From: Streptomyces sp. NBC_00414
Lineage (GTDB): Bacteria > Actinomycetota > Actinomycetes > Streptomycetales > Streptomycetaceae
NCBI RefSeq assembly: GCF_036038375.1
Contig: NZ_CP107935.1
Span: forward strand, 8,184,001 to 8,248,000
Direction of reading: 5' to 3'
Length of the DNA: 64,000 nt
A program made the translations under genes and the position numbers. This document shows, one piece after another, positions 44,001 to 52,525 of this stretch (within the stretch, counting starts at the first letter, position 1; each line of letters opens with the position of its first letter). A model generated the notes under the pieces. The model did not search any database. It worked only from the letters and a program-made list of their open reading frames with translations, and was not told where the DNA came from.

Positions 44001-44513
44001 GGCTGCGCCGCTTCAGGGGGTGCGGGCGTGGCGGTCCGGGGCTTCGTTGCGCCGTTCCCCGCGCCCCCGAGGGGTGAAGGCTGCTCGTCGGTGGCGGGCG
44101 GTCGTGGCTGGGCGCGCAGTTCCCCGCGCCCCTGAGGGGCGGGGTGGTGGCCGCAGTTGCTTGCGCCCCTGAGGGGTGAAGGCTGCTCGTTGGCTCCGGG
44201 CGGTCGTTGCTGGGCGCGCCGTTCCCCGCGCCCCTGAAAAGCGGGGCTGCGCCCCGGCCGCACGCCCTGAAGGGACGTGGGAACGGCGTGTCCAGCCACG
44301 TGCGCGACGTGCGGCGGGCGGTTGGCCTCGGCTTTTGAGGGGCGCGGGGAACTGCGCGCTCGGCAGCAGGTGACGTCCAGTGGGCGACTGGCCTCGGCTC
44401 TTGAGGGGCGCGGGGAACTGCGCGGCAAGCCGTGACTCACCCGCCCCGAAGGTCATCGGGTTACGTTGGTCGGACGGCCGTACCGGAGCCGACGCCGACC
44501 CACGGAGCTCGCG
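44001..44513. repeat. Gap after argH with five copies of the dispersed palindrome
   Basis: Three forward copies (GTTCCCCGCGCCCC about 44051, 44120 and 44219) face two reverse copies (GGGGCGCGGGGAACTGCGCG about 44340 and 44405). The forward copies are spaced by CGAGGGGTGAAGGCTGCTCG-like units that themselves repeat (about 44072 and 44172). No coding signal. The next gene's ribosome binding site GGAG lies at 44504-44507. Confidence 0.75.
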
Positions 44514-45485
44514 ATGCCCTTCGCCCGACTGGCCTCAGCAACAACCCCCACCTGCCACCTCGGACTGGGCCTCGCCGCGGTGGGCCGCCCCGGCTACATC
44601 ACCCTCGGCCGCGCCCACGACCTCGGAGAGGACCGCAGCGTCGAAGCGCTGCGCACCCGCACCCACGAACTCCTCGACGCCGCCTACGCCCAGGGCGTGC
44701 GCTACTTCGACGCCGCCCGCTCGTACGGCCGTTCGGAGGAGTTCCTCGCAGGCTGGCTGCGGGCGCGGCCGGCCGTCGACGACATCGTCGTCGGCAGCAA
44801 GTGGGGCTACACCTACACGGCCGACTGGCGTACCGACGCCGAGGCCCACGAGGTCAAGGACCACAGCCTCGCCACGTACGAGAGGCAGCGCGCCGAGAGC
44901 GCGGAACTGCTCGGCGACCGGCTCGACCTCTACCAGATCCACTCGGTCACACCCGAGAGCCCGGCCCTCACAGACAAGGAACTGCACGCCGAGCTGGCCG
45001 AGGCGGCGGCCCGGGGCCTGACCGTCGGGTTCTCCACCAGCGGCCCCGCCCAGGCCGACGCGATCCGCGCAGCCCTCGCCGTGACGGTCGGTTCGGAACC
45101 CCTCTTCCGGACCGTCCAGGCCACGTACAACGTCCTGGACACCTCCGCCGGGCCCGCGCTCGCGGAAGCACGCGAGGCCGGACTCACCGTGATCATCAAG
45201 GAGGGCATGGCCAACGGCCGTCTCGCCGACCCGCACGCGCCGGCCGCGGTGCGCGCCATCGCCGAGGAGGCGGGCGTCGGCTCCGACGCGGTCGCCCTCG
45301 CCTTCGTCCTGCGCCGCCCCTGGGCGGGCGTGGTCCTCTCCGGCGCGGCCACCACCAACCAGCTCGCGTCCAACCTGCACGCGGCGGTCGTCGACCTCGA
45401 CGACGAACAGGCGGCCCGGCTCGACACGCTGGCCGAGGAGCCGGGCATGTACTGGGAGCGCCGCGGACAGCTCCCCTGGCACTGA
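44514..45485 (+). CDS. Aldo/keto reductase
   Basis: A 323-residue protein starting at ATG 44514 (PFARLASATTPTCHLGLGLA), with GGAG before it. TIM barrel with the catalytic Asp/Tyr segment GVRYFDAARSYGRSEEFLAG, Lys region VVGSKWGYTY, LDLYQIHSVTPESP, and NADPH-site residues near the C-terminus (WAGVVLSGAATTNQLASNL). Substrate unknown. Divergence from standard AKR motifs (AARSYGRSE) places it in the less-studied YghZ/yeast-like branch. Confidence 0.87.
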   Translation: MPFARLASATTPTCHLGLGLAAVGRPGYITLGRAHDLGEDRSVEALRTRTHELLDAAYAQGVRYFDAARSYGRSEEFLAGWLRARPAVDDIVVGSKWGYTYTADWRTDAEAHEVKDHSLATYERQRAESAELLGDRLDLYQIHSVTPESPALTDKELHAELAEAAARGLTVGFSTSGPAQADAIRAALAVTVGSEPLFRTVQATYNVLDTSAGPALAEAREAGLTVIIKEGMANGRLADPHAPAAVRAIAEEAGVGSDAVALAFVLRRPWAGVVLSGAATTNQLASNLHAAVVDLDDEQAARLDTLAEEPGMYWERRGQLPWH

Positions 45486-45562
45486 TCCACAGCCCCCCGG
45501 GGATCTTCCCACCCCCGATTCTTCGGCCTGCGCCATGGGCCGTGAGCGTCACGCGCCACTGG

Positions 45563-45600
45563 TGAGACAATCATGTCTCATATGGGTTATGGTTGTCTCA
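45563..45600. promoter_or_regulatory. Palindromic TetR operator overlapping the regulator's promoter
   Basis: TGAGACA-ATCA-TGTCTCA (45563-45580) is a perfect 7-bp inverted repeat. A third half-site TGTCTCA (45594-45600) runs into the ATG. A -10-like TATGGT (45588-45593) sits between them, so a dimer bound here would block a leaderless promoter of the tetR-MFS pair. Confidence 0.7.
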
Positions 45601-46151
45601 TGGCCGTCGATCGTGAACACGTGCTGCGCACCGCAGCCGCCCTGCTGACCCGGAAATCCACCGCGACCACGGACGAGGTCGCCAAGGCGGCCGGGATCAG
45701 CCGGGCGACCCTGCACCGCCACTTCGCGGGACGGGACGCCCTCGTGCGTGCGCTCGAAGAGCTGGGCATCCAGGAGTGCGAGGCCGCGCTGGACGCGGCA
45801 CGGCTCGACGACGGCACCGCCCGGGAGGCCGTACGCCGTCTGGTGGGCGAGTTCGAGAGTGCCGCGGGCCTGCTCGGCTTCCTCTACACCGAGAACCAGC
45901 TGTTCGAGGGCGAGGGGCAGAACGAGGGCTGGTCCCGGATCGACGCCCGGATCGCCGCGCTGTTCCGGCGGGGCCAGGAGAGCGGTGAGTTCCGTATCGA
46001 CCTGACCCCGGCCTGGCTCACCGAAGCCCTCTACGGGCTCTTCGCCTCAGGGGCGTGGGCCGTGAGCGAGGGCCGGGTGGCGGCCAAGGACTTCCAGTAC
46101 ATGATCGTCGAGCTGCTGCTCGGCGGCGCACTACGGAGAGATGCATCATGA
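45600..46151 (+). CDS. TetR family transcriptional regulator
   Basis: A 183-residue protein starting at ATG 45600 (AVDREHVLRTAAALLTRKST). HTH at about 20-50 (TTDEVAKAAGISRATLHRHF). The C-terminal ligand domain is helical (LLGFLYTENQLFEGEGQNEG). No Shine-Dalgarno sequence is present, fitting a leaderless transcript; ATG 45573 is an unlikely alternative inside the operator. Its TGA overlaps the ATG of the MFS exporter (ATGA), so it is the local repressor. Confidence 0.88.
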   Translation: MAVDREHVLRTAAALLTRKSTATTDEVAKAAGISRATLHRHFAGRDALVRALEELGIQECEAALDAARLDDGTAREAVRRLVGEFESAAGLLGFLYTENQLFEGEGQNEGWSRIDARIAALFRRGQESGEFRIDLTPAWLTEALYGLFASGAWAVSEGRVAAKDFQYMIVELLLGGALRRDAS

Positions 46152-47686
46152 CCAGCACCCTGCGGCCGGCGTCCGTGGCGGAGGCGGAGAAGCGACCGGG
46201 CCGTTGGCTCGCGCTCTCCGTCCTCGTCCTCGCCGTGCTGCTGGTGGCCGTCGACGCGACCGTCCTCGGTCTCGCGACCCCCTACATCAGCGAGGACCTG
46301 AAGCCCTCCGGCAACCAGCTCCTGTGGATCGGTGACGTCTACTCGTTCGTCATCGCCGGTCTGCTCGTCTCCATGGGCAGCCTCGGCGACCGCGTCGGCC
46401 GCAAGAAGCTGCTGCTCGTGGGCTCGGTCGCGTTCGGCCTGATATCCGTGCTCAACGCGTACGCGAGCACGCCCGAACTGCTGATCGTGGCGCGGGCGTT
46501 GCTCGGTGTCGCGGGTGCCACGCTGATGCCCGCCACCCTCGCCCTGATCCGCAACCTCTTCCACGACCCGCGCGAACGCAGCCTCGCCATCGGCATCTGG
46601 GGCGCCACCGCCTCGGCCGGCACCGCGGTCGGCCCCGTCCTCGGCGGCTTCCTGCTCGAACACTTCTGGTGGGGCTCGGTCTTCCTGATCAACCTGCCCG
46701 TGATGGCGGTCCTCGTCCTGGTCGGCGTGAAGCTGCTGCCGGAGTCCCGCAACCCCGAGCCCGGCCCCTGGGACCTCGTCAGCGTCGTACTGTCCCTCGT
46801 CGGCATGGTGGGCATCGTGTACGGCATCAAGGAGGCCGCGTCCCACGGCCCGAACCTGACGGCGGGCGCGGCGGCCCTGCTGGGCGCGGCGGCGTTGTAC
46901 GGCTTCGTACGCCGCCAACTGACGCTCCCCGTCCCGCTCCTGAACATGCGGCTGTTCCGCCACCGCGGCTTCTCCGGAGCCGTGCTCGCGGACCTGCTGA
47001 CCATCCTCGGCCTGTCCGGAGTGGTCTTCTTCCTCTCGCAGTACCTGCAACTCGTGCAGGGCCGCGGACCGTTGGAGGCCGGACTCGCCGAACTGCCCGC
47101 CGCGGTGGGCGCGGTGGCGGCGGGCCTCGTAGCCGGGACGTTCGCGCGCCGCTACTCGGTACGTGCCGTGGTGGCGGGCGGTCTCGCCGCGATCGGGCTC
47201 GCCCTGGGCGCGCTGACCGTACTGGACCAGTCCACCGGCTATCCGCTCCTCGGGGCGGCCCTGCTGGTGGTCGGCGTCGGCGCGGGCTTCTCGTTCACCG
47301 TGACCGCCGACGTGATCCTCTCCAGCGTGCCCAAGGAACAGGCGGGCGCGGCGTCCGCCGTCTCCGAGACGGCTTACGAACTGGGGGCGGCCCTCGGTAT
47401 CGCGCTGCTCGGCTCGATCGTCACGGGCGTCTACGCCGGCTTCACGGCACCCGCGGGTACGCCGCAGGACGTGGCCGACGCGGCGCACGAGTCCCTCGGC
47501 GGAGCGGTGGAGGCCTCCTCGGCCCTGCCCACCCCCGAGCCGCTCCTCGACGCGGCCCGCACGGCCTTCGTCGACGGCATCGCCCTCGCGGCGGGCCTGG
47601 GCGCCCTGGTCCTACTGGCCGCGTCGGCAGCGGCCTGGGTACTGCTGCGTGGGCAGAAGCTGGACAACGGGGCTGAACACCCGTAG
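46148..47686 (+). CDS. MFS drug exporter, DHA2 (14-TM) family
   Basis: A 512-residue protein starting at ATG 46148. Fourteen predicted transmembrane helices. DHA2 signatures include DATVLGLATPYISEDL (motif D1-like), GSLGDRVGRKKLLLVG (motif A), RALLGVAGATLMPATLALIR (motif B) and GIWGATASAGTAVGPVLGGF (motif C, antiporter). SmvA/QacA-like. Exports cationic or hydrophobic compounds with proton exchange, under control of the coupled TetR. The specific substrate cannot be told. Confidence 0.9.
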   Translation: MTSTLRPASVAEAEKRPGRWLALSVLVLAVLLVAVDATVLGLATPYISEDLKPSGNQLLWIGDVYSFVIAGLLVSMGSLGDRVGRKKLLLVGSVAFGLISVLNAYASTPELLIVARALLGVAGATLMPATLALIRNLFHDPRERSLAIGIWGATASAGTAVGPVLGGFLLEHFWWGSVFLINLPVMAVLVLVGVKLLPESRNPEPGPWDLVSVVLSLVGMVGIVYGIKEAASHGPNLTAGAAALLGAAALYGFVRRQLTLPVPLLNMRLFRHRGFSGAVLADLLTILGLSGVVFFLSQYLQLVQGRGPLEAGLAELPAAVGAVAAGLVAGTFARRYSVRAVVAGGLAAIGLALGALTVLDQSTGYPLLGAALLVVGVGAGFSFTVTADVILSSVPKEQAGAASAVSETAYELGAALGIALLGSIVTGVYAGFTAPAGTPQDVADAAHESLGGAVEASSALPTPEPLLDAARTAFVDGIALAAGLGALVLLAASAAAWVLLRGQKLDNGAEHP

Positions 47687-48021
47687 TCCCTGGCTTCGTG
47701 TCGGCCGACGGCTCCCCGCGTCCCGAAAGGGGCGCGGGGAACGGCGCGCCCAGCCCACGACGGCCGATTCGCACGAGCCGTCCCGGCCCCCACCCCCAGG
47801 GGCGCGGGGAACGGCGCACTCGACCTACGACGGCCTACACGTACGAACCGTCCTCGCCCCCCACCCCCAGGGGCGCGGGGAACGGCGCACTCGACCAACG
47901 ACGGCCGATTCGTACGAACTGTCCCGGCCCTCACCCCCAGGGGCGCGGGGAACTGCGCGACCAGCCCCCACGTGCCCGCAGCCGACGAACAAGCTTCAGT
48001 GGACCCGCAGAACCAGCGGAG
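47687..48021. repeat. Tandem array of four reverse copies of the dispersed palindrome
   Basis: GGGGCGCGGGGAACGGCGC or its AACTGCGC variant recurs at about 47730, 47801, 47870 and 47939, a period of about 69 bp. The spacers share CGACGGCCGATTCGTACGAA and CCACCCCCA elements. This is an amplified array of the family, unlike the single copies elsewhere. No gene. It separates the convergent MFS and acyltransferase genes. Confidence 0.8.
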
Positions 48022-48696
48022 CTAAGCCGCTTCCTTGGCCTTGGTGGCGTACATGTCCACGTACTCCTGCCCGGACAGCCGCATGACCTCGGCCATCACG
48101 GAGTCCGTCACGGCCCGCAGCACATAGCGGTCACGGTCCATGCCCTCGTACCGCGAGAACTCCATCGCCTCGCCGAAGCGGACGGTGACCCGTCCGGGGC
48201 GGGGGAACCCGGCACCACCGGGCTGGATCTTGTCCGTGCCGATGATGGCGAACGGGACCACGGGCGCGCCGGTCATCAGCGCCAGCCGGGCGATACCGGT
48301 GCGGCCACGGTAGAGCCGGCCGTCGGGGGAGCGGGTGCCCTCCGGGTAGATGCTGAAGACCTTGCCCTCCTCCAGCACCCGGCGGCCCGTCATCAGCGCC
48401 GCGACACCGCCGCGGCCGCCGTCCCGGTCGACCGGGATCATGCCGCAGCCGGTGAAGAACCAGGCCATCAGACGGCCCTTGAGGCCCTTGCCGGTGACGT
48501 ACTCGTCCTTGCCGATGAAGAAGACCTGACGGTCGCAGAACAGCGGCATGATCATCGAGTCGATGAACGTGAGATGGTTTCCGGCGAGGATGACCGGACC
48601 CGTGCCCGGGATGCGCTCCGCACCCTCCACCCGTGGGCGGAACATCAGGCGCATGATCGGTCCGAGCACTGCCTTGATGAGCGCGAAGCGGGACAA
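48022..48696 (-). CDS. 1-acyl-sn-glycerol-3-phosphate acyltransferase
   Basis: A 224-residue protein. Start TTG 48696 (SRFALIKAVLGPIMRLM) is preferred because AGGAGG lies six bases before it; GTG 48714 would place the AGGAGG inside the coding region. PlsC motifs: H41-x4-D46 (NHLTFIDSM), the CGMIPVDRDGG block, PEGTRS (E119), and APVVPFAIIG. N-terminal amphipathic/membrane helix. It makes phosphatidic acid from lysophosphatidate at the inner membrane. Confidence 0.9.
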   Translation of the reverse strand: MSRFALIKAVLGPIMRLMFRPRVEGAERIPGTGPVILAGNHLTFIDSMIMPLFCDRQVFFIGKDEYVTGKGLKGRLMAWFFTGCGMIPVDRDGGRGGVAALMTGRRVLEEGKVFSIYPEGTRSPDGRLYRGRTGIARLALMTGAPVVPFAIIGTDKIQPGGAGFPRPGRVTVRFGEAMEFSRYEGMDRDRYVLRAVTDSVMAEVMRLSGQEYVDMYATKAKEAA

Positions 48697-49110
48697 CGGG
48701 CCCTCCTGTGTCACGGGGTGGGTTATGCAGGTCTATGCAGGTGAGGACGATACTCGCGCGTGCCGGGGTCTTGCACATCGGGTTCACCGACTGGATACGC
48801 ACTGTTGACTCTTGTTTACCTGCGGTGGCGCCCCGTCACGCGCCTGTCATCCGAACGAGACGGTGTGACGCATTCCGCACGAGTTGGCCCTCTTGGGGCA
48901 AGTTCCCGACCACGGCTCCCCAAACTTCTGTCCGCGCCCTGACTTCTTTTCAGCCCGTCCGCTGTTCGAGGGCCCGCCCCCAACTCGCCCACCCTGTACG
49001 ACACACACCGTCACCCGTGTGTTCCGTCCAAGGTCTCCCACCCGTCACCCCACCGCACCTACGATCAGTCCCGCTTTGACAGGTGCAGGGCAGTATGCGG
49101 AGGAGCGCTC
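48697..49110. promoter_or_regulatory. Divergent gap between the acyltransferase and the glycerophosphodiesterase
   Basis: The 414-bp gap has no gene. It is less GC-rich in the middle (around 48780-48830). The right end contains a candidate PHO box (listed separately) and the ribosome binding site GGAGGAG (about 49099-49105). Confidence 0.5.
49009..49052 (+). promoter_or_regulatory. Candidate PHO box (PhoP direct repeats)
   Basis: Four units in an 11-bp register carry GTCACCC, GTTCCGT, GGTCTCC and CGTCACC at the same offset, similar to the Streptomyces PhoP unit GTTCACC. They lie about 60 bp before a glycerophosphodiesterase, a gene type known to be PhoP-activated in S. coelicolor. Two of the four units are weak. 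Confidence 0.42.
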
Positions 49111-50304
49111 ATGGGCACGCACGGGACGCAAGGGACACAGGGGCCGAACGAGGGCCGCACCGGGGGAATCACCCCGGGACGACGCGCACTGCTCGGGGCC
49201 GCGGTCCTCGGCGCCGGCGGAGCGGTCCTCGGACTGCCGGCCACGGCGAGAGCCGACGACAAGCACGGAGGCGGCGGCTACCGGAGCCTGCCCAAGCCGA
49301 CGATCATCGGGCACCGCGGAGCCAGCGGCTACCGCCCGGAGCACACGCTCGGCTCGTACCAGCTGGCGCTCGACCTCGGCGCGCACGTCATCGAGGCGGG
49401 CGACCTCGTGCCGACCAAGGACGGCCACCTCGTGTGCCGCCACGAACCCGAGATCGGCGGTACGACGGACGTCTCCGCGCACCCCGAGTTCGCCGGCCGC
49501 AAGGTCACCAAGCTCCTCGACGGGGTCTCCACGACCGGCTGGTTCACCGAGGACTTCACGCTCGCCGAGCTGAAGACCCTCCGCGCCAAGGAGCGCATCC
49601 CGGCCAACCGCCCGCACAACACGCTCTACGACGGCCGCTGGGAGATCCCCACCTTCGAGGAGGTGCTGCGCTGGCGGGACGAGCAGAGCAGGAAGCTCGG
49701 CCGGCAGGTCTGGATCTACCCCGAGCTCAAGCACCCCACCTACTTCCGCAAGCTGGGCCTCGGCCTGGAGGAGCGGGTCGCCAAGGTGCTGCGCAGGCAC
49801 GGCCTGGACAAGAAGAACTCGCCGGTCATCCTCCAGTCCTTCGAGCCGACCAGCGTGCAGCGCCTGAACAAGCTGGTGGACAACGCGCTCGTGGTGCTGC
49901 TGTCCGCCGCGAACACCCGCCCCTGGGACTTCGTGGAGACGGGCGACCCGCGTACGGTCGCCGACCTGGTCAAGCCCGCGGGCCTGAAGCAGATCGCCTC
50001 CTACGCGCAGGGCATCGGGCCGACCCTCGACCTGATCATCCTCAAGGACGCGAGCGGCAACCTCACCACGCCGACCACCCTGGTCCGGGACGCGCACGCC
50101 GAGGGCCTGATCCTGCACCCGTACACGATGCGCAACGAGAACCCCTTCCTGCCCGCGAACTTCCGCAAGGGGACCGACGCGGACGCCTACGGTGACGTCT
50201 TCGGCGCCTTCGCCACGTACTTCGCCACCGGCATCGACGGGGTCTTCACCGACAACCCGGACACCGGCATCCTCGCCCGCGAGGACTTCCTCAAGAAGAA
50301 CTGA
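49111..50304 (+). CDS. glpQ: Secreted glycerophosphodiester phosphodiesterase
   Basis: A 397-residue protein starting at ATG 49111 after GGAGGAG. The twin-arginine-type signal TPGRRALLGAAVLGAGG ends near TARADD (about residue 50). GDPD motifs: H68-R69 (IIGHRGASGYRPEHT), E95 and D98 with H111 (GAHVIEAGDLVPTKDGHLV, CRHEP), WIYPELKHP, and GIDGVFTDNPDTG. It hydrolyses glycerophosphodiesters from phospholipids or teichoic acid outside the cell, releasing glycerol 3-phosphate for phosphate supply. The candidate PHO box upstream supports phosphate control. Confidence 0.9.
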   Translation: MGTHGTQGTQGPNEGRTGGITPGRRALLGAAVLGAGGAVLGLPATARADDKHGGGGYRSLPKPTIIGHRGASGYRPEHTLGSYQLALDLGAHVIEAGDLVPTKDGHLVCRHEPEIGGTTDVSAHPEFAGRKVTKLLDGVSTTGWFTEDFTLAELKTLRAKERIPANRPHNTLYDGRWEIPTFEEVLRWRDEQSRKLGRQVWIYPELKHPTYFRKLGLGLEERVAKVLRRHGLDKKNSPVILQSFEPTSVQRLNKLVDNALVVLLSAANTRPWDFVETGDPRTVADLVKPAGLKQIASYAQGIGPTLDLIILKDASGNLTTPTTLVRDAHAEGLILHPYTMRNENPFLPANFRKGTDADAYGDVFGAFATYFATGIDGVFTDNPDTGILAREDFLKKN

Positions 50305-50477
50305 CCAGCCGGAAGAAGTGACCAGCCGGAAGAACTGGCCAGCGGGGGAGAACCGACCGGCAGGACGAACCGACCCGTCCGTGGTCCCGGTCGTCAACGG
50401 CTGAGCCCTCGGACCCGGTCGGGTGACGCACGGCCGTCCCGGCAACCTCGTGCCGGGGCGGCCGCGTCGTGCCGCAT

Positions 50478-50984
50478 ATGACCCACGACATGGTTGCCAC
50501 ACTGCGCCCCCTGCTCGTCGCCGAGGCCTCGGCCGAGGCATATGCCTCCGGAACCGAGTCCAGCGACCTGGAACAGGCCGTCTGGGTGCGCCTCCTGGAG
50601 CGCCTCGGCACGGACGGCCCGCCCGCCGATCCGGCCGCCTGGCTGCGCGGCGCCGTCCGCTCCGAGGCACGGCGCGCCGTGCGCACCGCGAGCATCGAAC
50701 GGCCGTACGCGTCCGAGCCCGCCGACGACAGCCGGCCGGGCCCGGAGCAGCTCGCCCTCAGCGCCGCCCGGCGCCGCGCCCTGCACTCCGCCGTGCGGCG
50801 GCTGCCGGGTCGCTGCCCGCGTCTCATGGCCGCTCTGCTGTCCCCGAAGGACCTCACTTATCGGGAGATCGCGGGGGAGTTGGGTATCTCACAGGGGAGT
50901 CTCGGTCCGGATCGTTCCAGATGCCTGAGTTGTCTGCGCCGAATGCTCACATCGGAGGTTGCGGCGCATGAACCGCGGGGATAG
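50478..50984 (+). CDS. Short ECF-like sigma factor
   Basis: A 168-residue protein (ATG 50478; ATG 50469 adds three residues). The N-terminal half resembles a diverged region 2 (DLEQAVWVRLLERL, DPAAWLRGAVRSEARRAVR). The C-terminal part is a clear sigma region 4 (LTYREIAGELGISQGSLGPD, RSRCLSCLRRML). No anti-sigma gene is adjacent. The shortened, atypical region 2 makes promoter-melting ability uncertain. Probably co-transcribed with the acetyltransferase 46 bp downstream. Confidence 0.72.
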   Translation: MTHDMVATLRPLLVAEASAEAYASGTESSDLEQAVWVRLLERLGTDGPPADPAAWLRGAVRSEARRAVRTASIERPYASEPADDSRPGPEQLALSAARRRALHSAVRRLPGRCPRLMAALLSPKDLTYREIAGELGISQGSLGPDRSRCLSCLRRMLTSEVAAHEPRG

Positions 50985-51030
50985 GAGTGAGGGACAACCG
51001 GCGGAACAGGTGAGCGGGAGGCATGCACAC

Positions 51031-51534
51031 ATGGGCATGAGCGTGACCATCTCGGCGGCGACCGAACAGGACGCCGAACAGATCCTCAAACTGCAGTTCC
51101 TCTGCTACCAGAGCGAGGCCGAGCTGTACGGCGACTACAGCATCGAGCCCCTCACCCAGCCGCTCGACTCCCTCAAGGCGGAGCTCACGGACGGCACGGT
51201 CCTGGTGGCCCGGCTCGGCGACGAGGTGGTGGCCTCGGTGCGTGGCTCCGTGGGCGTGGATGGCACGGCCCGGATCGACAAGCTGATCGTGCATCCCCGG
51301 ATGCAGCGGCATGGGCTGGGCGGGCGGTTGCTCGACGCGATCGAGTCCAGGCTCGCGTCCGACGCCGGGGCCAAGAGTTTCCAGCTCTTCACCGGACACC
51401 GCAGTGACCGCAATCTGCGGTTGTACCGGAAGCACGGGTACGAGCCCGTGTCGACCGAGCGGGTCGATGAGCGGCTCAGTCTGGTGACACTGGCGAAGGA
51501 CGCGTCCGCCAGTGCCTTCGTGGCCAGCGCGTAG
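51031..51534 (+). CDS. GNAT N-acetyltransferase
   Basis: A 167-residue protein starting at ATG 51031 (GMSVTISAATEQDAEQILKL), with GGGAGG nine bases before it. CoA-binding motif A reads IDKLIVHPRMQRHGLGGRLL, and FTGHRSDRNLRLYRKHGYEP is the C-terminal motif. The open frame reaches ATG 50968, but that extension overlaps the sigma gene and lacks a ribosome binding site. Substrate unknown. Confidence 0.87.
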   Translation: MGMSVTISAATEQDAEQILKLQFLCYQSEAELYGDYSIEPLTQPLDSLKAELTDGTVLVARLGDEVVASVRGSVGVDGTARIDKLIVHPRMQRHGLGGRLLDAIESRLASDAGAKSFQLFTGHRSDRNLRLYRKHGYEPVSTERVDERLSLVTLAKDASASAFVASA

Positions 51535-51557
51535 ACCTGTTGTTCGTCTGCCGGTTC

Positions 51558-51606
51558 CGTCGTGGCTGGCCGCGCGGTTCCCCGCGCCCCTTGCGGGCAC
51601 GGCCGG
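51558..51606. repeat. Dispersed palindrome, single copy
   Basis: CGTGGCTGGCCGCGCGGTTC followed by CCCGCGCCCCTTGCGGGC, between two convergent genes; the short ACGGCCGG tail completes the hairpin. Confidence 0.75.
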
Positions 51607-51618
51607 CTGCTCGTCCGT

Positions 51619-52095
51619 CTACGAACCTGTCCGAGCGGTCGTCCTGCTTCTGCGGAGCCAGAACATCGCCGTGACCGGGAGCAGGACCGGGATGAACAGA
51701 TAGCCCATGCCGTAGTCCGACCAGACCGTGGCGTCGGGGAAGGCGGAGGGGTCGGCCAGGGTCCAGGTGCCCACGATCAGGACGCCCGCGAGTTCGGCGG
51801 CGCAGCACACCAGCGCCGCCCTGCGGGCCCGCTCGCCGCCGCGTACGAGCGAATAGGTGATGAAGCCGTAGACGAGGCCGGCCACCGCCGACAGCGAGTA
51901 GGCGAGGGGTGCCTTGTCGAACTCCGTCGCGATCTGCACGGCCGAGCGCGACACGGCGCCGACGACCATCACCCCGTACAGCCAGACCAGCAGCATGCCG
52001 GGGCCGCCGATCAGCCGCGCGCGGCCGGACTTTCCGGACTCCTCGGGCGAACCGGGCCCCTCGGGTGTCCTGGGCTCCTCGGCGGGCACCGCCAT
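51619..52095 (-). CDS. Four-helix membrane protein
   Basis: A 158-residue protein starting at ATG 52095. A disordered Pro/Glu/Gly N-terminus (1-27) precedes four hydrophobic helices (MLLVWLYGVMVVGAVSR; YSLSAVAGLVYGFITYSLV; AALVCCAAELAGVLIVGTW; YGMGYLFIPVLLPVTAMFW) and a basic tail. The family is conserved in streptomycetes without known function. Its ATG is one base after the TGA of the upstream membrane gene (TGAGATG), so the two are coupled. Confidence 0.8.
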   Translation of the reverse strand: MAVPAEEPRTPEGPGSPEESGKSGRARLIGGPGMLLVWLYGVMVVGAVSRSAVQIATEFDKAPLAYSLSAVAGLVYGFITYSLVRGGERARRAALVCCAAELAGVLIVGTWTLADPSAFPDATVWSDYGMGYLFIPVLLPVTAMFWLRRSRTTARTGS

Positions 52096-52096
52096 C

Positions 52097-52456
52097 TCAG
52101 CCTCCCCAGATGTCGTAGAGCCGGACCTGCAGCACGGCGAGCACCACGCCGCCCGCCGCGACCGTGATCGAACCCCAGCGGGTGCGCTCCGCCAGTGACA
52201 TGAAGCCCGCCGCCGGAACGCACGCGAAGGCGCCGATCAGATAGGACACGAAGATCGTCGTGCCCTGCTCCGGCTTCTCGCCGCGGGCCAGCTGGACGAT
52301 GCCGACCACGAGCTGGACGAGGGTGAGGAGTGTCACCACGGCCATACCGATGAAGTGCCAGTCCTTGGTCGGCTGGTCCCGGTAGGCGGCCCAGCCGCAC
52401 CAGGCGGCGAGCGCTAGCGCGGCGACGGCCGTCGCGACCGTCAGGGCATCAAGCAT
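52097..52456 (-). CDS. Four-helix membrane protein
   Basis: A 119-residue protein starting at ATG 52456 (LDALTVATAVAALALAAWCG). Four transmembrane helices, including VVTLLTLVQLVVGIVQLARG, TTIFVSYLIGAFACVPAAGF and SITVAAGGVVLAVLQVRLYD. Translationally coupled to the second membrane gene, so the two probably form a complex. Function is unknown. It is divergent from the HAD phosphatase gene across 69 bp. Confidence 0.8.
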   Translation of the reverse strand: MLDALTVATAVAALALAAWCGWAAYRDQPTKDWHFIGMAVVTLLTLVQLVVGIVQLARGEKPEQGTTIFVSYLIGAFACVPAAGFMSLAERTRWGSITVAAGGVVLAVLQVRLYDIWGG

Positions 52457-52525
52457 GCCGCGACCCTATTACGGGCCAAAAGGCCCGATGCCCTCGCCCC
52501 CGGGGTGCCCCGTAGGGTCGAGGGC

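Noticed and set aside
47687..48021. CRISPR array
   Set aside because: The 69-bp period repeats belong to the dispersed palindrome family, spacers are themselves similar, only four units, and no cas genes are near.
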